Source: Myxococcus sp. RHSTA-1-4
GTDB taxonomy: Bacteria; Myxococcota; Myxococcia; Myxococcales; Myxococcaceae
Assembly: GCF_020037125.1 (NCBI RefSeq)
Contig: NZ_JAIQDG010000008.1
Span: 62,001-126,000, forward strand
Direction of reading: 5' to 3'
Length of the DNA: 64,000 nucleotides
How positions within the stretch are numbered: the stretch's first letter is position 1; each line of letters starts with the position of its first letter. Both the position numbers and the translations under genes were made by a program. Positions 44,616-54,053 of this stretch are shown piece by piece. The notes under the pieces are model-generated. The model had not been told where the DNA came from. It did not search any database and saw only the letters and a program-made list of their open reading frames with translations.

Positions 44616-46355
44616 ATGGCCCCGTCCGCCGCCCCAGCCACCGCCGACGTCCTGACCGCCGCCTTCCCCGCGTTCACCCGCCCACAGAAGGTCTTCACGA
44701 TGCTGGGGGCGCTGCTGGGCGTCCTGCTGGCGGCGCTGGACCAGACGATTGTCGCGACGGCGGGGCCGGCCATCCAGGCGGACCTGCGCATTCCCGCGTC
44801 GCTCTACCCGTGGCTCACCACGTCGTACTCGATGGCGTCCGCGATGATGGTGCCCATCTGGGGGAAGCTGTCGGACCTGGTGGGCCGGCGGGCGGTGCTG
44901 GCGTCGGGCATCCTCGTCTTCCTCACGGGCAGCTTCCTGTGCGGCGTGTCCCGCTCCACGCTGGCGCTCATCGTCTTCCGCGCGGTGCAGGGGCTGGGCA
45001 GCGCGGCGCTGTTCACCGCGGCGCTGGCGGTGGTGGCGGACCTCTTCGAGCCTCGCGAGCGAGGCAAATACCAGGGGCTGTTCGGCGCGGTGTTCGGCCT
45101 GTCCAGCGTGGTGGGCCCGCTGGCCGGAGGCTTCCTCACCGACAACCTGGGCTGGCACTGGGTGTTCTTCATCAACCTGCCGGTAGGGGTGGTGGCGCTG
45201 GCGCTCGTCTTCCTGCGCATGCCGAAGCTGCGGCCCCACGGGGTGGGACGCGGAGGGCTGGACCTTCCGGGCGCGGCGGCGCTGGCGGTGGCGGTGGTGC
45301 CGCTGCTGCTCGCGCTCAGCCAGGGACGCGCTGACGGTGGCGCGTGGGCGTGGAGCTCGTGGCGGATTCTCGGCCTGTTCGCGCTGGCCGCGGTGGGCAC
45401 GGCGCTCTTCCTCTTCGTGGAGACCCACGCCCGGGAGCCGCTGCTGGACTTGAAGATGTTCCGCCTGCGCGCCTTCAGCGCGGGCAACGCGGCGGTGTTC
45501 ATCATTGGCGCGGTGTTCCTGTCGGGTGTCGTCTTCCTGCCCCTCTTCATGGTGAACGTGGTGGGGCTGTCGGCGACGCGCTCGGGGTTGACCATCATGC
45601 CGCTGACGCTGGGCGTGGTGGCGGGCAACGTGCTGAGCGGGCAGCTCGTGTCGAAGCTGGGGCGGTTCAAGGAGCTGATGCTGGGCTCGCTGGTGCTGCT
45701 GATGGTGGGCTTCGCGGTGATGGGCTTCACGCTCACGCCGCAGTCCACGCAGGCGGAAGTCACGGCGAAGATGGTGCTGGTGGGGCTCGGGCTGGGGCCG
45801 ACGATTCCGCTCTACACACTGGCCATCCAGAACGCGGTGCCGCCCCAGCGCATCGGCGTGGCCACGTCGGCGGCCACCTTCTTCCGGCAGCTCGGGATGA
45901 CCGTGGGCGTGGCGCTGCTGGGCACGGTGTTCGCGGCGGCGCTGTCCGGGACGATGGAGGCCCGGCTGCCCCAGGCCACCGAGGGGCTGCCCGAATCGGC
46001 GCGGGCCCGGGTGCGGGTGGCATCGCCGGACACGAGCGCGGAGGGACCCCCCGCGGGTGAGACGTTCCGGGCCCGGGAGGTGAAGGAGCGCCTGCGCGCG
46101 GAGTTCGAGGCGGAACGGCGAAGGGTGGCGGCGGGGCGCGATGCCGCCGGGGCTCTCGCGAGGCTGGAGGCGGAGGAGCGGCGCGCGCTGGAGTCCGTGG
46201 ACCGGGTGGACCTGGTCATCAAGGAGTCCTTCACGCGCGGCGTGGCGGCGGTGTACCGCGTCGCCCTCCTCATCGCGCTGGCGGCGCTGCTGGTGACCTT
46301 CTTCCTGCCGGAGCAGCCGATGCGGCGGAAACAGGGCCCCGCGCCGGCGAAGTGA
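44616..46355 (+). CDS. DHA2-type (EmrB/QacA) MFS drug efflux transporter
   Basis: 579 residues with about 14 membrane segments. Motif A-like GKLSDLVGRRAV and motif C-like GPLAGGFLTDNLGWHWVFFINLPVG are clear, together with LDQTIVATAGPAI at helix 1, all typical of DHA2 proton-driven multidrug exporters. Odd is a charged insert of about 90 residues (ERLRAEFEAERRRVAAGRD region) before the last helix, which likely makes a periplasmic coiled coil. No EmrA-type partner gene is adjacent. Convergent with the cyclase gene, 10 bases apart. Confidence 0.9.
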   Translation: MAPSAAPATADVLTAAFPAFTRPQKVFTMLGALLGVLLAALDQTIVATAGPAIQADLRIPASLYPWLTTSYSMASAMMVPIWGKLSDLVGRRAVLASGILVFLTGSFLCGVSRSTLALIVFRAVQGLGSAALFTAALAVVADLFEPRERGKYQGLFGAVFGLSSVVGPLAGGFLTDNLGWHWVFFINLPVGVVALALVFLRMPKLRPHGVGRGGLDLPGAAALAVAVVPLLLALSQGRADGGAWAWSSWRILGLFALAAVGTALFLFVETHAREPLLDLKMFRLRAFSAGNAAVFIIGAVFLSGVVFLPLFMVNVVGLSATRSGLTIMPLTLGVVAGNVLSGQLVSKLGRFKELMLGSLVLLMVGFAVMGFTLTPQSTQAEVTAKMVLVGLGLGPTIPLYTLAIQNAVPPQRIGVATSAATFFRQLGMTVGVALLGTVFAAALSGTMEARLPQATEGLPESARARVRVASPDTSAEGPPAGETFRAREVKERLRAEFEAERRRVAAGRDAAGALARLEAEERRALESVDRVDLVIKESFTRGVAAVYRVALLIALAALLVTFFLPEQPMRRKQGPAPAK

Positions 46356-46365
46356 GCACCACGCC

Positions 46366-47589
46366 TCAGGCGGCGGTGAGCGCCTGGGGACGGGTTCCGG
46401 CCTGGGATGCCAGCGTATAGATGCGCACGGGCATGCCCACGCCCTTGAGCACATGCTCGCCCAGGTCCTTCGTGTCGCCCTGGTAGTGGGAGACGAAGGC
46501 CTCGGACAGGAGCACGGGCTCGTTGAGCGCGGCGCACAGGCCGCCGATGCGGCTCGCCAGGTTGACGGCCGGGCCGATGACGGTGAAGTCCAGCCGGTCC
46601 GTGGCGCCGATGTTGCCGTACATGACGTCGCCCACGTGGAGCGCGGCACCGAACTCGTACGTGGGCAAGCCCTGGCGGCGGCGCTCCACGTTGTCGCGGG
46701 TGGCGGCGGCCACCGCCTCGCGGACGGTGCGCGCCGCGGCCTCGCAGCGCTCCTCCACCGGCGAGCCCGCGTCGATGCGGAAGATGGCGAGCACCGCGTC
46801 GCCCATGAACTTGAGCACCTCCGCGCCGTGCGCGTGGAAGGCGCCCACCATGGTCTCGAAGTACGCGTTGAGCAGCTCCAGCAGCGCGTCGCGCGGGAGC
46901 GCGTCCGACAGCGCGGTGAAGCTGCGCAAGTCACTCAGGCAGATGACGGCGGACGTCGTCTCACCGTCGCCCCGGCGAATCTGTCCCTGGAGGATGCGCC
47001 GGCCGGTGTCGCGCCCCAGGTACGTGTCCAGCAGCACGCCCGTCATGTCCTTGCGCGCGAGGACCTCCAGCACGAGCTGGAGCAGCGGGTGCAGGCCGTG
47101 GAGCAGCGCGAGCTGCGCGTCCGAGAAGCCCCCGGGTGCGTCGGTGGCCCAGGACACGGCATGGCGCGCGCCGTCGCTGAAGCACACGGGCAGCGCGAGA
47201 TAGTCGGTGAGCCCGTCCGCGCGCAGCTCGTCGAACATGGGGAAGTCGCCTGGAGCGGACGGCGCCTCCAGGCGGCGGTGGATTCCGGGCGAGCCGTCGA
47301 GCAGCGCCTTGAAGGGGCTGAGCGCGAAGCCGGGCAGGTGCTGGAGGCCGTGCGGGTGGACCTCCGTGGAGACGCCCTGCCCGGGACGCCAGCGGAAGCT
47401 GCGGCCGTGCAGCAGCGGGTGCAGGGTGAAGAGGGAGATGGACGCGCGGGCCAGCGGGACCCCCTGCGCTTGCAGGCGCTGGCAGAGCGCCTCCAGCAGC
47501 GGGGCCGGGCTTTCCACGCTCCTCGCCTCGGACACGAGCCATCCCGCGACGTCCGGACCCGTCCCGGGCGGCTGCTGTCCGCGGCTCAT
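46366..47589 (-). CDS. Class III adenylate/guanylate cyclase
   Basis: 407 residues. The C-terminal half is a class III nucleotide cyclase domain: VICLSDLRSFTALSD with the first metal Asp, KFMGDAVLAIF with the second, and the transition-state Asn/Arg in GPAVNLASRIGGL. The N-terminal part (about 20-190) looks like a GAF-type sensor (LPVCFSDGARHAVSWATD). No membrane segment, so it is a soluble cyclase regulated by its own sensor. I take the ATG at 47589 because GGAGA lies seven bases upstream; a GTG at 47616 is the alternative. Confidence 0.88.
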   Translation of the reverse strand: MSRGQQPPGTGPDVAGWLVSEARSVESPAPLLEALCQRLQAQGVPLARASISLFTLHPLLHGRSFRWRPGQGVSTEVHPHGLQHLPGFALSPFKALLDGSPGIHRRLEAPSAPGDFPMFDELRADGLTDYLALPVCFSDGARHAVSWATDAPGGFSDAQLALLHGLHPLLQLVLEVLARKDMTGVLLDTYLGRDTGRRILQGQIRRGDGETTSAVICLSDLRSFTALSDALPRDALLELLNAYFETMVGAFHAHGAEVLKFMGDAVLAIFRIDAGSPVEERCEAAARTVREAVAAATRDNVERRRQGLPTYEFGAALHVGDVMYGNIGATDRLDFTVIGPAVNLASRIGGLCAALNEPVLLSEAFVSHYQGDTKDLGEHVLKGVGMPVRIYTLASQAGTRPQALTAA

Positions 47590-47754
47590 CCGCGAGTCTC
47601 CGGCATTCACACTCACTGGCGCTCATTCCTGGCGGAAGGCCGCCGCCAGGGGTGTCTCATTGTTTCACCGAACCCGCCCCCGGGCGAGGGGAAGGTCCAC
47701 TCGCGAGGGCAGCCAGGCAGGCGGGGGACTCCCGCGCCCGCCTGGTCCCAGGGC

Positions 47755-48072
47755 TCACGGCGCGCAGCGGATCTGCACGGGGTAGCTCTCCAGCACCACG
47801 CACTCGCCCCGGGCGCACTGGAGGCGCTCGCAGACGGCCCGGGTGTCCACGCACAGCGCCTTGCGGCCCGTGTCCAGGTCCAGGCTCGCGCACGTCAGGC
47901 CCTCGGGGCAGGCGGGCGCCTCCACGCCACACTCCTGCCCGTCGAGCACCGAGCCGTCCCTCAGGGTCAGCTTGCCGTCATCGGTGGCGCCATTCGGCTC
48001 CGGCGCCGACGCACAGCCGGCGAGGACGGACAGGACCACCAGCAGGACCGGAAACCGCGTTCCGCGCTTCAT
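47755..48072 (-). CDS. Small Cys-rich lipoprotein
   Basis: 105 residues. Lipobox SVLAGC (Cys20). The mature part has eight further Cys (CGVEAPAC, TCASL, LCVDT, VCERLQCARGEC, RC), which should form disulfides; an Asp/Glu-rich segment stands between. No family recognised. Single gene between the cyclase and the M28 peptidase. Confidence 0.7.
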   Translation of the reverse strand: MKRGTRFPVLLVVLSVLAGCASAPEPNGATDDGKLTLRDGSVLDGQECGVEAPACPEGLTCASLDLDTGRKALCVDTRAVCERLQCARGECVVLESYPVQIRCAP

Positions 48073-48114
48073 GGGACACCCTCCTTGTCAGCGAGAAGCC
48101 TGCCCACCCGGACG

Positions 48115-49599
48115 TCACTGCCCGGAGGCCTTGGACTGCGGAACGAGCGCGGGCGGACCGGGCGGCGTCGCCGGTGCTTCCGGACGCGCGAGCGTGCCCG
48201 GCATCTCCGCCATCGCGTACGTCATCCACGCCACGGCGGCGGTGCTGCGCGCCAAATCTTGCGGGTCCACCTTGTCCAGCGTGTCCGCCATGGTGTGGTG
48301 GTAGTCGAAGTAACGGGTGACATCCACCTGCACGCCGAAGAAGGGCACGCGCGCGGGAATCATGGGGGTCAGGTCCGCGCCGCCCGCCTCGCGCTCGTGG
48401 AAGGTCCCCGCGCCCAGCGCCACCAGCGGGGGAAGCCACGGGCGCACCAGCTCCTGGCCGCCCGCGCCCGCGCGCAGGTTGATGCCAATGGGACGGAAGC
48501 CGCCCGAGTCCATCTCCATCGCGGCCACGTGCCGGGACAACTCGGCGGCGTGGGCCTCCGCGTAGGCGCGCGCGCCGTGCAGGCCGTGCTCCTCGTTCAT
48601 GAAGAGCACCACGCGCACGGTGCGGCGCGGCGCCTGGGGCAGCTTCGCGATGAGGCGCGCCGCCTCCATCACCATGGCCACGCCCGCGCCGTCGTCATGC
48701 GCGCCGGTGCCCACGTCCCACGAGTCCAGGTGCGCGCTGATGAGCACGATTTCCTGGGGCTTCTCCCGGCCGCGCACCTCGGCGACGACGTTGTGGGACT
48801 CGACCTCGGGCAGCTCGGAGCAGCCGAGCACCACCTTCACGCGCACGGGGCCACGGGCGAGCATCCGGTGGAGCAGGTCCGCGTCCTCGGTGGACACCGC
48901 GGCGGCGGGAATCCTCGGGCCGCCGGCCTCGAAGCGCGTGGAGCCCGTGTGCGGCGTGCGAAGGGACGCGGTCGCCAGCGAGCGCACCAGCGCGCCCGCG
49001 GCCCCGGCCTTCGCGGCGGCGGCGGGCCCGCGCCCGCGCAGCCCGGCGAAGCGGCCGTAGTCCGCCGGCACGGACATGGTGTGGTTGAAGAAGACAATCT
49101 TCCCCTTCACCGAGTCGCCGAGCGCCGCCAGCGCCTCGAGCGAATCCACCTCCACCACCTCGGCGGTGAGGCCGTCCGGGGCGGTGGGAGCGCTCCCCCC
49201 CAGCGCGATGAGCGAGAGCGGGTGCCCGCGCGTGCGCTCGGAGGCGAGCACCTCGCCGCGCTCCTCTCCGCGCACCCAGCGCGGCACCTTGACGGGCTCG
49301 GTCCATCCCTTGACGCCGTCTGCCTTGAAGCCGCGCAGCGCCCACTGCACGGCGGCCTCGGCGCCCGCGGAGCCGGACAGGCGCGGGCCGATGCCGTCGG
49401 TCAGCTCGGCGAGGCGCGCATAGGCGTGGCCCTCGGTGAGCGCGGGGCCGATGAGCTTCTCCGCGACGGCCTGCGAGTACGCGGGGGACACCGCCTTCAC
49501 CGTGGCTGCGGGAGCAGTGGCGGGCTTCGCCGCGGGCGCGGCGCCCGAGAGAAGCTGGAGCGCGAGCGAGGCGGGCAGGACGAAGGTGGCTGCGGGCAA
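48115..49599 (-). CDS. M28-family zinc metallopeptidase (carboxypeptidase Q-like)
   Basis: 494 residues after a TTG start at 49599, chosen because GGAGG lies five bases before it and a signal peptide (FVLPASLALQLLSGAAPA) begins there; the ATG at 49671 would put 24 polar residues in front. A PA-type insert is followed by the M28 core: zinc ligands His and Asp in ISAHLDSWDVG and GAHDDGAG, catalytic Glu in FMNEEHG, Asp in EMDSGG, and His in DYHHTMADT. It resembles plasma glutamate carboxypeptidase (CPQ). Exported; hydrolyses dipeptides or C-terminal residues. Confidence 0.88.
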   Translation of the reverse strand: MPAATFVLPASLALQLLSGAAPAAKPATAPAATVKAVSPAYSQAVAEKLIGPALTEGHAYARLAELTDGIGPRLSGSAGAEAAVQWALRGFKADGVKGWTEPVKVPRWVRGEERGEVLASERTRGHPLSLIALGGSAPTAPDGLTAEVVEVDSLEALAALGDSVKGKIVFFNHTMSVPADYGRFAGLRGRGPAAAAKAGAAGALVRSLATASLRTPHTGSTRFEAGGPRIPAAAVSTEDADLLHRMLARGPVRVKVVLGCSELPEVESHNVVAEVRGREKPQEIVLISAHLDSWDVGTGAHDDGAGVAMVMEAARLIAKLPQAPRRTVRVVLFMNEEHGLHGARAYAEAHAAELSRHVAAMEMDSGGFRPIGINLRAGAGGQELVRPWLPPLVALGAGTFHEREAGGADLTPMIPARVPFFGVQVDVTRYFDYHHTMADTLDKVDPQDLARSTAAVAWMTYAMAEMPGTLARPEAPATPPGPPALVPQSKASGQ

Positions 49600-50034
49600 G
49601 GAGACCTCCGGGGAGGGCGCCCACTCTCCGCAGTTCACCGGGGGCTCGCAAGCACGATGCTCGGCACGCACGGTGAAGCCGTGTGCGGGTGCTCGTGAGC
49701 CCTGGGAGCGAGGAGCCGGAGAGAAATCCCAGGGGCCACCGCGCGCCGAGAGGGGGAACGCGGCGCGCGGGGCTCAACTGGGACTTCCACGGCGGTGCTG
49801 CTTTTGGGGGAGGCAATCACCGCCGCCACGTCTCACTCCGAAGAGGAAACGTGGGAGGCACTCTGAAGGTCCTTGACGCCCGCGTCAAGCGCGGTCCCTC
49901 CACGGGCATACAAACGAACACTTTCGGTTCCAAGCGACGGGAACTTTTCACTGGGAGTGTTCATTGCAACTCAAAATCAGAGTCAACGAGGAGTCTGCGT
50001 CGACTCCATCCCCCTTCAGACTCAAGGAACCCGG
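49600..50034. other. Structured 435-base divergent intergenic region
   Basis: No coding frame is convincing here. It holds, in order: a perfect 10-bp GC hairpin (CCGCGCGCCG 49739-49748/CGGCGCGCGG 49761-49770), a 7-bp stem GGCGGTG (49791-49797)/CACCGCC (49818-49824), a 6-bp stem CCACGT (49826-49831)/ACGTGG (49849-49854), and a palindrome at 49872-49889. The last 120 bases are AT-richer, as expected of a promoter for the methyltransferase. It could be a leader RNA or an independent small RNA. Confidence 0.45.
49872..49889. promoter_or_regulatory. Perfect 18-bp palindrome, candidate operator
   Basis: CTTGACGC-CC-GCGTCAAG: 8-bp arms around a 2-base centre, 146 bases before the methyltransferase ATG and just upstream of an AT-rich stretch. 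Symmetry fits a dimeric regulator site; no known regulator is implied. Confidence 0.4.
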
Positions 50035-50769
50035 ATGAACCCCGACGCCTTCTTCGCCCTCTACCGCGACCTGCCCCAGCTCGGCCCTGGCAGTGATGTC
50101 TGTACGCGCGAGGCCCTGAAGCGGTTGCCTCCGCTTCCGCCGTCACCGCGCGTGGTGGACATGGGCTGCGGCGTCGGCAGACAGACGTTGGTGCTCGCCG
50201 AGACGCTGCGCACGCGCGTGCTCGCGGTCGATTTGCACCCCCTCTATCTCGACCAGCTCGAGCGCGAGGCGCGAGCCCGCAACCTGTCAGCCTTCATCGA
50301 GCCCCGGCGCGCGGACATGGGTGCGCTGGACCTCCCCGCCGGCTCGGTGGACCTGCTCTGGTCCGAGGGCGCCATCTACCACCTGGGCTTCGGCCCGGGC
50401 CTGCACCGCTGGCGGCCGATGCTCGCACCCTCGGGGCTCGCCGCCGTCACCGAATGCTCCTGGCTCACCGACGGCCGTCCCGCCGAGGCCGTCCGCTTCT
50501 GGAGCGAGGCCTATCCCAGCATGGGCACCGTGCCGGAGAACCGCGCCACCGCCGAGCGCGAGGGCTACGAGGTGCTCGACACCTTCACCCTCCCCGCCTC
50601 CGCCTGGTGGGACTACTACACGCCGCTGCTCCAGCGCATCGAGCGCATGCGCCCCACGGCCGATGCCAGCCTGCGCGAGGTCATCCAGGAGACCGAGCGG
50701 GAGATTGCCCTCTACCGGGACCACGGCCACAGCTACGGCTACGTGTTCTACCTGCTGCGCGTGCAATGA
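50035..50769 (+). CDS. Class I SAM-dependent methyltransferase
   Basis: 244 residues. The SAM-binding motif I is VVDMGCGVGRQTLVLAE, with acidic motif II VLAVDLHPLYLD and motif LLWSEGAIYHLGF. The start at 50035 is preceded by AAGGAA; a longer frame upstream runs through the structured leader and is not coding. The protein is soluble. The substrate is unknown; relatives include small-molecule and protein methyltransferases. Confidence 0.85.
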   Translation: MNPDAFFALYRDLPQLGPGSDVCTREALKRLPPLPPSPRVVDMGCGVGRQTLVLAETLRTRVLAVDLHPLYLDQLEREARARNLSAFIEPRRADMGALDLPAGSVDLLWSEGAIYHLGFGPGLHRWRPMLAPSGLAAVTECSWLTDGRPAEAVRFWSEAYPSMGTVPENRATAEREGYEVLDTFTLPASAWWDYYTPLLQRIERMRPTADASLREVIQETEREIALYRDHGHSYGYVFYLLRVQ

Positions 50770-50951
50770 CTCTCAGAGTCTCAATTCTTTGCACCGCTGC
50801 GCCCCCGCGGCATGTGGTGCGTGGGCGGTCCACCACGCACAGCAGCCGCCACGGCATCGAACGTCGAATTCTGGACATGCAATTTTTCCGTAAATGGTGT
50901 CTATGTCGGGGTTGACGTTGTTGCCATCCAAGCCCCCCCGCATGTCCTGAA

Positions 50952-50970
50952 CCGGCCTCCCCGAGGCCGG
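50952..50970. terminator. Hairpin before the hybrid histidine kinase
   Basis: 8-bp perfect stem CCGGCCTC/GAGGCCGG with loop CCC, 30 bases before the kinase start. It may terminate the methyltransferase transcript or lie in the kinase leader. Confidence 0.45.
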
Positions 50971-51000
50971 CGCTGGCGGCGCCCTGCCTCGTAGGGATGC

Positions 51001-52929
51001 ATGTTGATAGAGCAGTGGGCTCACCGCTTCTTCGAGCTCTCCACGGAACCCTTCGTCGTGATGGACTCCGACGGACGGATTCTCCAGGCCAACGCCGCCT
51101 GGAGCAGTCTGGTGGACTGGCCCCTCGACTCGCTGCGGCACCAGAACTACCGCGGCTTCGTCCATCCGGAAGACGTCGGCACCATGGAAGCCCACCTGCG
51201 AGGGCTCGTGGGGAAGAACGGACGCGCGGACTTCTCCTGCCGGTGGCGGGGTCAGGATGGCACCTGGCGCGCGCTGTCCTGGAGCGTGGCCTCGGGGGTG
51301 GAGGACCCGCTCTACTGCACGGTGCGCCCGCATGAGCCGCCACCCTCCGTCGAGCAGGCCCTGCTGCGCTCGGAGCAGAACTTCCGCCGGCTCATCGACA
51401 CCGCGCCCGAGGGCATCTTCGTCCACCGCCATCAGCGCTTCATCTACGTCAACCCCACCGTGCTCAAGGCGCTGGGCTATGAGCACGCGAGCGAGCTGCT
51501 CGGCCAGCCCATCTGGAGCATCGTCCACCCGGATGACCTGGAGCTCGTCCGGCAGCGCGTGCACACCGCCGTCGGCGGTGAGCTGGCCCCGCTGCGGGAG
51601 ATTCGCTACCTGCGGCGCGACGGCACCTGGTACGACGCGGAGAGCGTGGGCATTCCCGTCGAGTTCGACGGCGAGCAGGCCGTGGTGGTGATGTCGCGCG
51701 ACGTCACCGAGCGCAAGCGCGTCCAGTCCCAGCTCCTGCAGAACGACCGCATGGTGCTGGCGGGCACGCTCGCCGCCGGCGTGGGCCACGAAATCAACAA
51801 CCCGCTCACCTACGTCATGGCCAACCTCGACTCGGCCATGGAGGCCATGTCCCGGCTCGGCGACGAGCTGTCGCGCTGCGTGCCGGACGGCCCCGGCACC
51901 GTGGCGTGGAGCACCGTCCTGCGCGAGACGGAGGGGCTGCTCAAGGAGGCCCAGGAGGGCGCCACGCGCGTGCGCAACATCGTGCGCGACCTCAAGTTCA
52001 TCTCCCGCCAGGACGAGGAGCGCCGCGAGCCGGTGGACGTGCGCGAGCCGCTCGACTTCTCCATCAACATGGCCTCCAGCGCGCTGCGCGCCCGCGCCCG
52101 GCTCATCAAGAAGTACGAGCCCGTCCCGCACATCCACGCCGACGCGTCCCGCCTGGGGCAGGTCTTCCTCAACCTGCTGGTGAACGCGGCGCAGGCCATT
52201 CCCGAGGGCAACGCCGAGGACCACCACATCACCGTCTGGCTCCGTCCCGCGCCCTCCGGCGGCGTGGCCGTGGACGTGAGCGACTCCGGCGCCGGCATGA
52301 CGCCGGCGGTGCTGGCGCGCATCTTCGACCCGTTCTTCACCACCAAGCCGGTGGGCACCGGCACGGGGCTGGGGCTGTCCATCTGCCACAGCCTCGTGCG
52401 CAACCTCGGCGGCGACATCACCGTGCGCAGCCAGCCCGGCCGGGGGACGACGTTCACCGTCACCCTGCCCGGCATGCCCGAGAGCGCCCGCGCCACCCCC
52501 TCGGCCCCCGCGGCTCCCGCACCGCGCACCGGGCAGCGGGGACAGGTGCTGGTGATTGACGATGAGCCCCCCGTCGGGCGCTCCCTGGCGCGCATCATCG
52601 GCCCCCAGCACCAGGTGAAGGTGGTGACCAGCGGAGAGGAGGCGCTCGCGGCGCTCACCTCCGGGACGGCCTGGGACGCCGTCTTCTGCGACCTGATGAT
52701 GCCCGGCATCACCGGCATGGACGTCTACGAGCGGGTGCGCGAGTCCGCGCCCGACCTCTCGAAGCGCTTCATCTTCATCACCGGCGGCTCGTACACCGCC
52801 CGCGCCCGCCAGTTCCTGGAGCGGGTGCCCAACCGGCAAATCGAGAAGCCCTTCGACGTGGAGTTGATTCACCGGTTTCTGGGAGAGGTCCTGGGCACGC
52901 CGTCCGGCGCCCGTGACGCCTCGCAGTGA
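51001..52929 (+). CDS. Hybrid PAS-PAS-histidine kinase-receiver
   Basis: 642 residues, soluble. Two PAS domains (about 12-115 and 125-240; both with GY/WxHPEDxxxL-like ends such as FVHPEDVGTM and IVHPDDLEL) are followed by a HisKA-like dimerisation part with GHEINNPLTYV (phospho-His), a HATPase_c domain with NLLVNAAQAIPEG, DSGAGM and GTGLGLSI, and a C-terminal receiver (VLVIDDEPPVGRSLARII) with phospho-Asp in FCDLMMPG. Phosphate can pass from His to the attached Asp. No DNA-binding output is present, so it probably signals by phosphotransfer to another protein. Confidence 0.92.
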   Translation: MLIEQWAHRFFELSTEPFVVMDSDGRILQANAAWSSLVDWPLDSLRHQNYRGFVHPEDVGTMEAHLRGLVGKNGRADFSCRWRGQDGTWRALSWSVASGVEDPLYCTVRPHEPPPSVEQALLRSEQNFRRLIDTAPEGIFVHRHQRFIYVNPTVLKALGYEHASELLGQPIWSIVHPDDLELVRQRVHTAVGGELAPLREIRYLRRDGTWYDAESVGIPVEFDGEQAVVVMSRDVTERKRVQSQLLQNDRMVLAGTLAAGVGHEINNPLTYVMANLDSAMEAMSRLGDELSRCVPDGPGTVAWSTVLRETEGLLKEAQEGATRVRNIVRDLKFISRQDEERREPVDVREPLDFSINMASSALRARARLIKKYEPVPHIHADASRLGQVFLNLLVNAAQAIPEGNAEDHHITVWLRPAPSGGVAVDVSDSGAGMTPAVLARIFDPFFTTKPVGTGTGLGLSICHSLVRNLGGDITVRSQPGRGTTFTVTLPGMPESARATPSAPAAPAPRTGQRGQVLVIDDEPPVGRSLARIIGPQHQVKVVTSGEEALAALTSGTAWDAVFCDLMMPGITGMDVYERVRESAPDLSKRFIFITGGSYTARARQFLERVPNRQIEKPFDVELIHRFLGEVLGTPSGARDASQ

Positions 52930-52976
52930 AGTGCACCGGCGCCGGATGTCCCGGCGCGGCCTTGAAAGGAATGCCT

Positions 52977-54053
52977 GTGATTGGCGGCACCTTCGTCATC
53001 GATGCGGTAACGCACGCGTACAACCTCCACCCCTCCAACTACCGCGCCGGCCGGTATGCCGAGTCGCTCGCGCAGCTCATCTGGGGCCTCCACAGCGGCC
53101 TCTCCGGAGAGAGCCACCGCGTCAACAAGGCGGAGGGCTTCCTCAAGAACTGGTCCGTCCAGGAGCTGGCCCACATCCTCTTCGTGGAGAGCTGCATCGA
53201 CCTGGCCGTGCACCACGTGCTGCCGCTCCAGACGCTCTACACGGACGGGCTGTGCTCGTACGAGAAGACGCTCGAAATCAAGAAGCGCTACCCGGACCGC
53301 TTCCTCGTTTATGCCGGCGTGGACCCGCTGCGCGGCACCGCGGCGCTGGACGATTTGGAGAAGCAGGCCGAGGAGCTGAAGCCCGCCGGCCTGAAGCTCT
53401 ACCCCGCGGCCTGGCTGGGGGACTCGTTCCGCCACACCGGCTGGCGCATGGATGACCCGAGCATCGCCTTCCCGCTCTTCGAGCGCGCGCGCAAGCTGGG
53501 CATCAAGAACATCGCCGTCCACAAGGGGCTGCCCATGGGCGCGGTGCCGCTCGAGCCCTACAAGGTGGATGACATCGGCGGCGCGGCGGATGCCTTCCCG
53601 GACCTGAACTTCGAAATCGTCCACGGCGGCATGGCGTTCCTGGACGAGACGGGCATGCAGCTGTCGCTGTTCCCCAACGTGTACGTCAACCTGGAGGTGA
53701 CGGGCGCGCTCATCGTGAAGCGCGAGCGCTGGTTCGCCGAGTCCCTGGCCGCGCTGCTGAAGTGGGCGGGCCCGGCGAAAATCATGTGGGGCTCGGGCAC
53801 CGTCTTCAGCCACCCGCAGCCGGCCCTCCACAAGTTCTGGAACGACTTCCAACTGCCGGACGACCTGGTGCACGTCGCGGGCATGCAGGTGACGCCCGAG
53901 GTGAAGCGGATGATTCTCGGCGAGAACTACGCCCGCTACGCGGGGGTGGACGTCGAGGCCGTCAAGGCGCGCATCTCCAACGACAGCTTCGCCAAGGCTC
54001 GCGCGAAGGGAGACGCCACGCCCTACAGCTACAAGGAAGGCCTCCATGACTGA
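52977..54053 (+). CDS. Amidohydrolase-family protein
   Basis: 358 residues, amidohydrolase_2 (TIM-barrel metal hydrolase/decarboxylase) type. Recognisable pieces: IDAVTHAYNLHP near the start, GLKLYPAAWLG, NIAVHKGLPMG, FEIVHGGMAFLDE, and WGSGTVFSHPQPALHKF. These carry the usual His and Asp metal ligands, although the first HxH motif is stretched (HAYNLH). The ATG at 52971 touches the AAAGGA ribosome site, so the GTG at 52977, six bases from it, is the better start. Its last codons overlap the next gene by 8 bases. Substrate unknown. Confidence 0.82.
   Translation: MIGGTFVIDAVTHAYNLHPSNYRAGRYAESLAQLIWGLHSGLSGESHRVNKAEGFLKNWSVQELAHILFVESCIDLAVHHVLPLQTLYTDGLCSYEKTLEIKKRYPDRFLVYAGVDPLRGTAALDDLEKQAEELKPAGLKLYPAAWLGDSFRHTGWRMDDPSIAFPLFERARKLGIKNIAVHKGLPMGAVPLEPYKVDDIGGAADAFPDLNFEIVHGGMAFLDETGMQLSLFPNVYVNLEVTGALIVKRERWFAESLAALLKWAGPAKIMWGSGTVFSHPQPALHKFWNDFQLPDDLVHVAGMQVTPEVKRMILGENYARYAGVDVEAVKARISNDSFAKARAKGDATPYSYKEGLHD

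Noticed and set aside
46453-49698. A 1081-codon plus-strand open frame
   Set aside because: Antisense shadow over the cyclase, Cys-rich lipoprotein and M28 peptidase genes; no domain pattern and no ribosome site.
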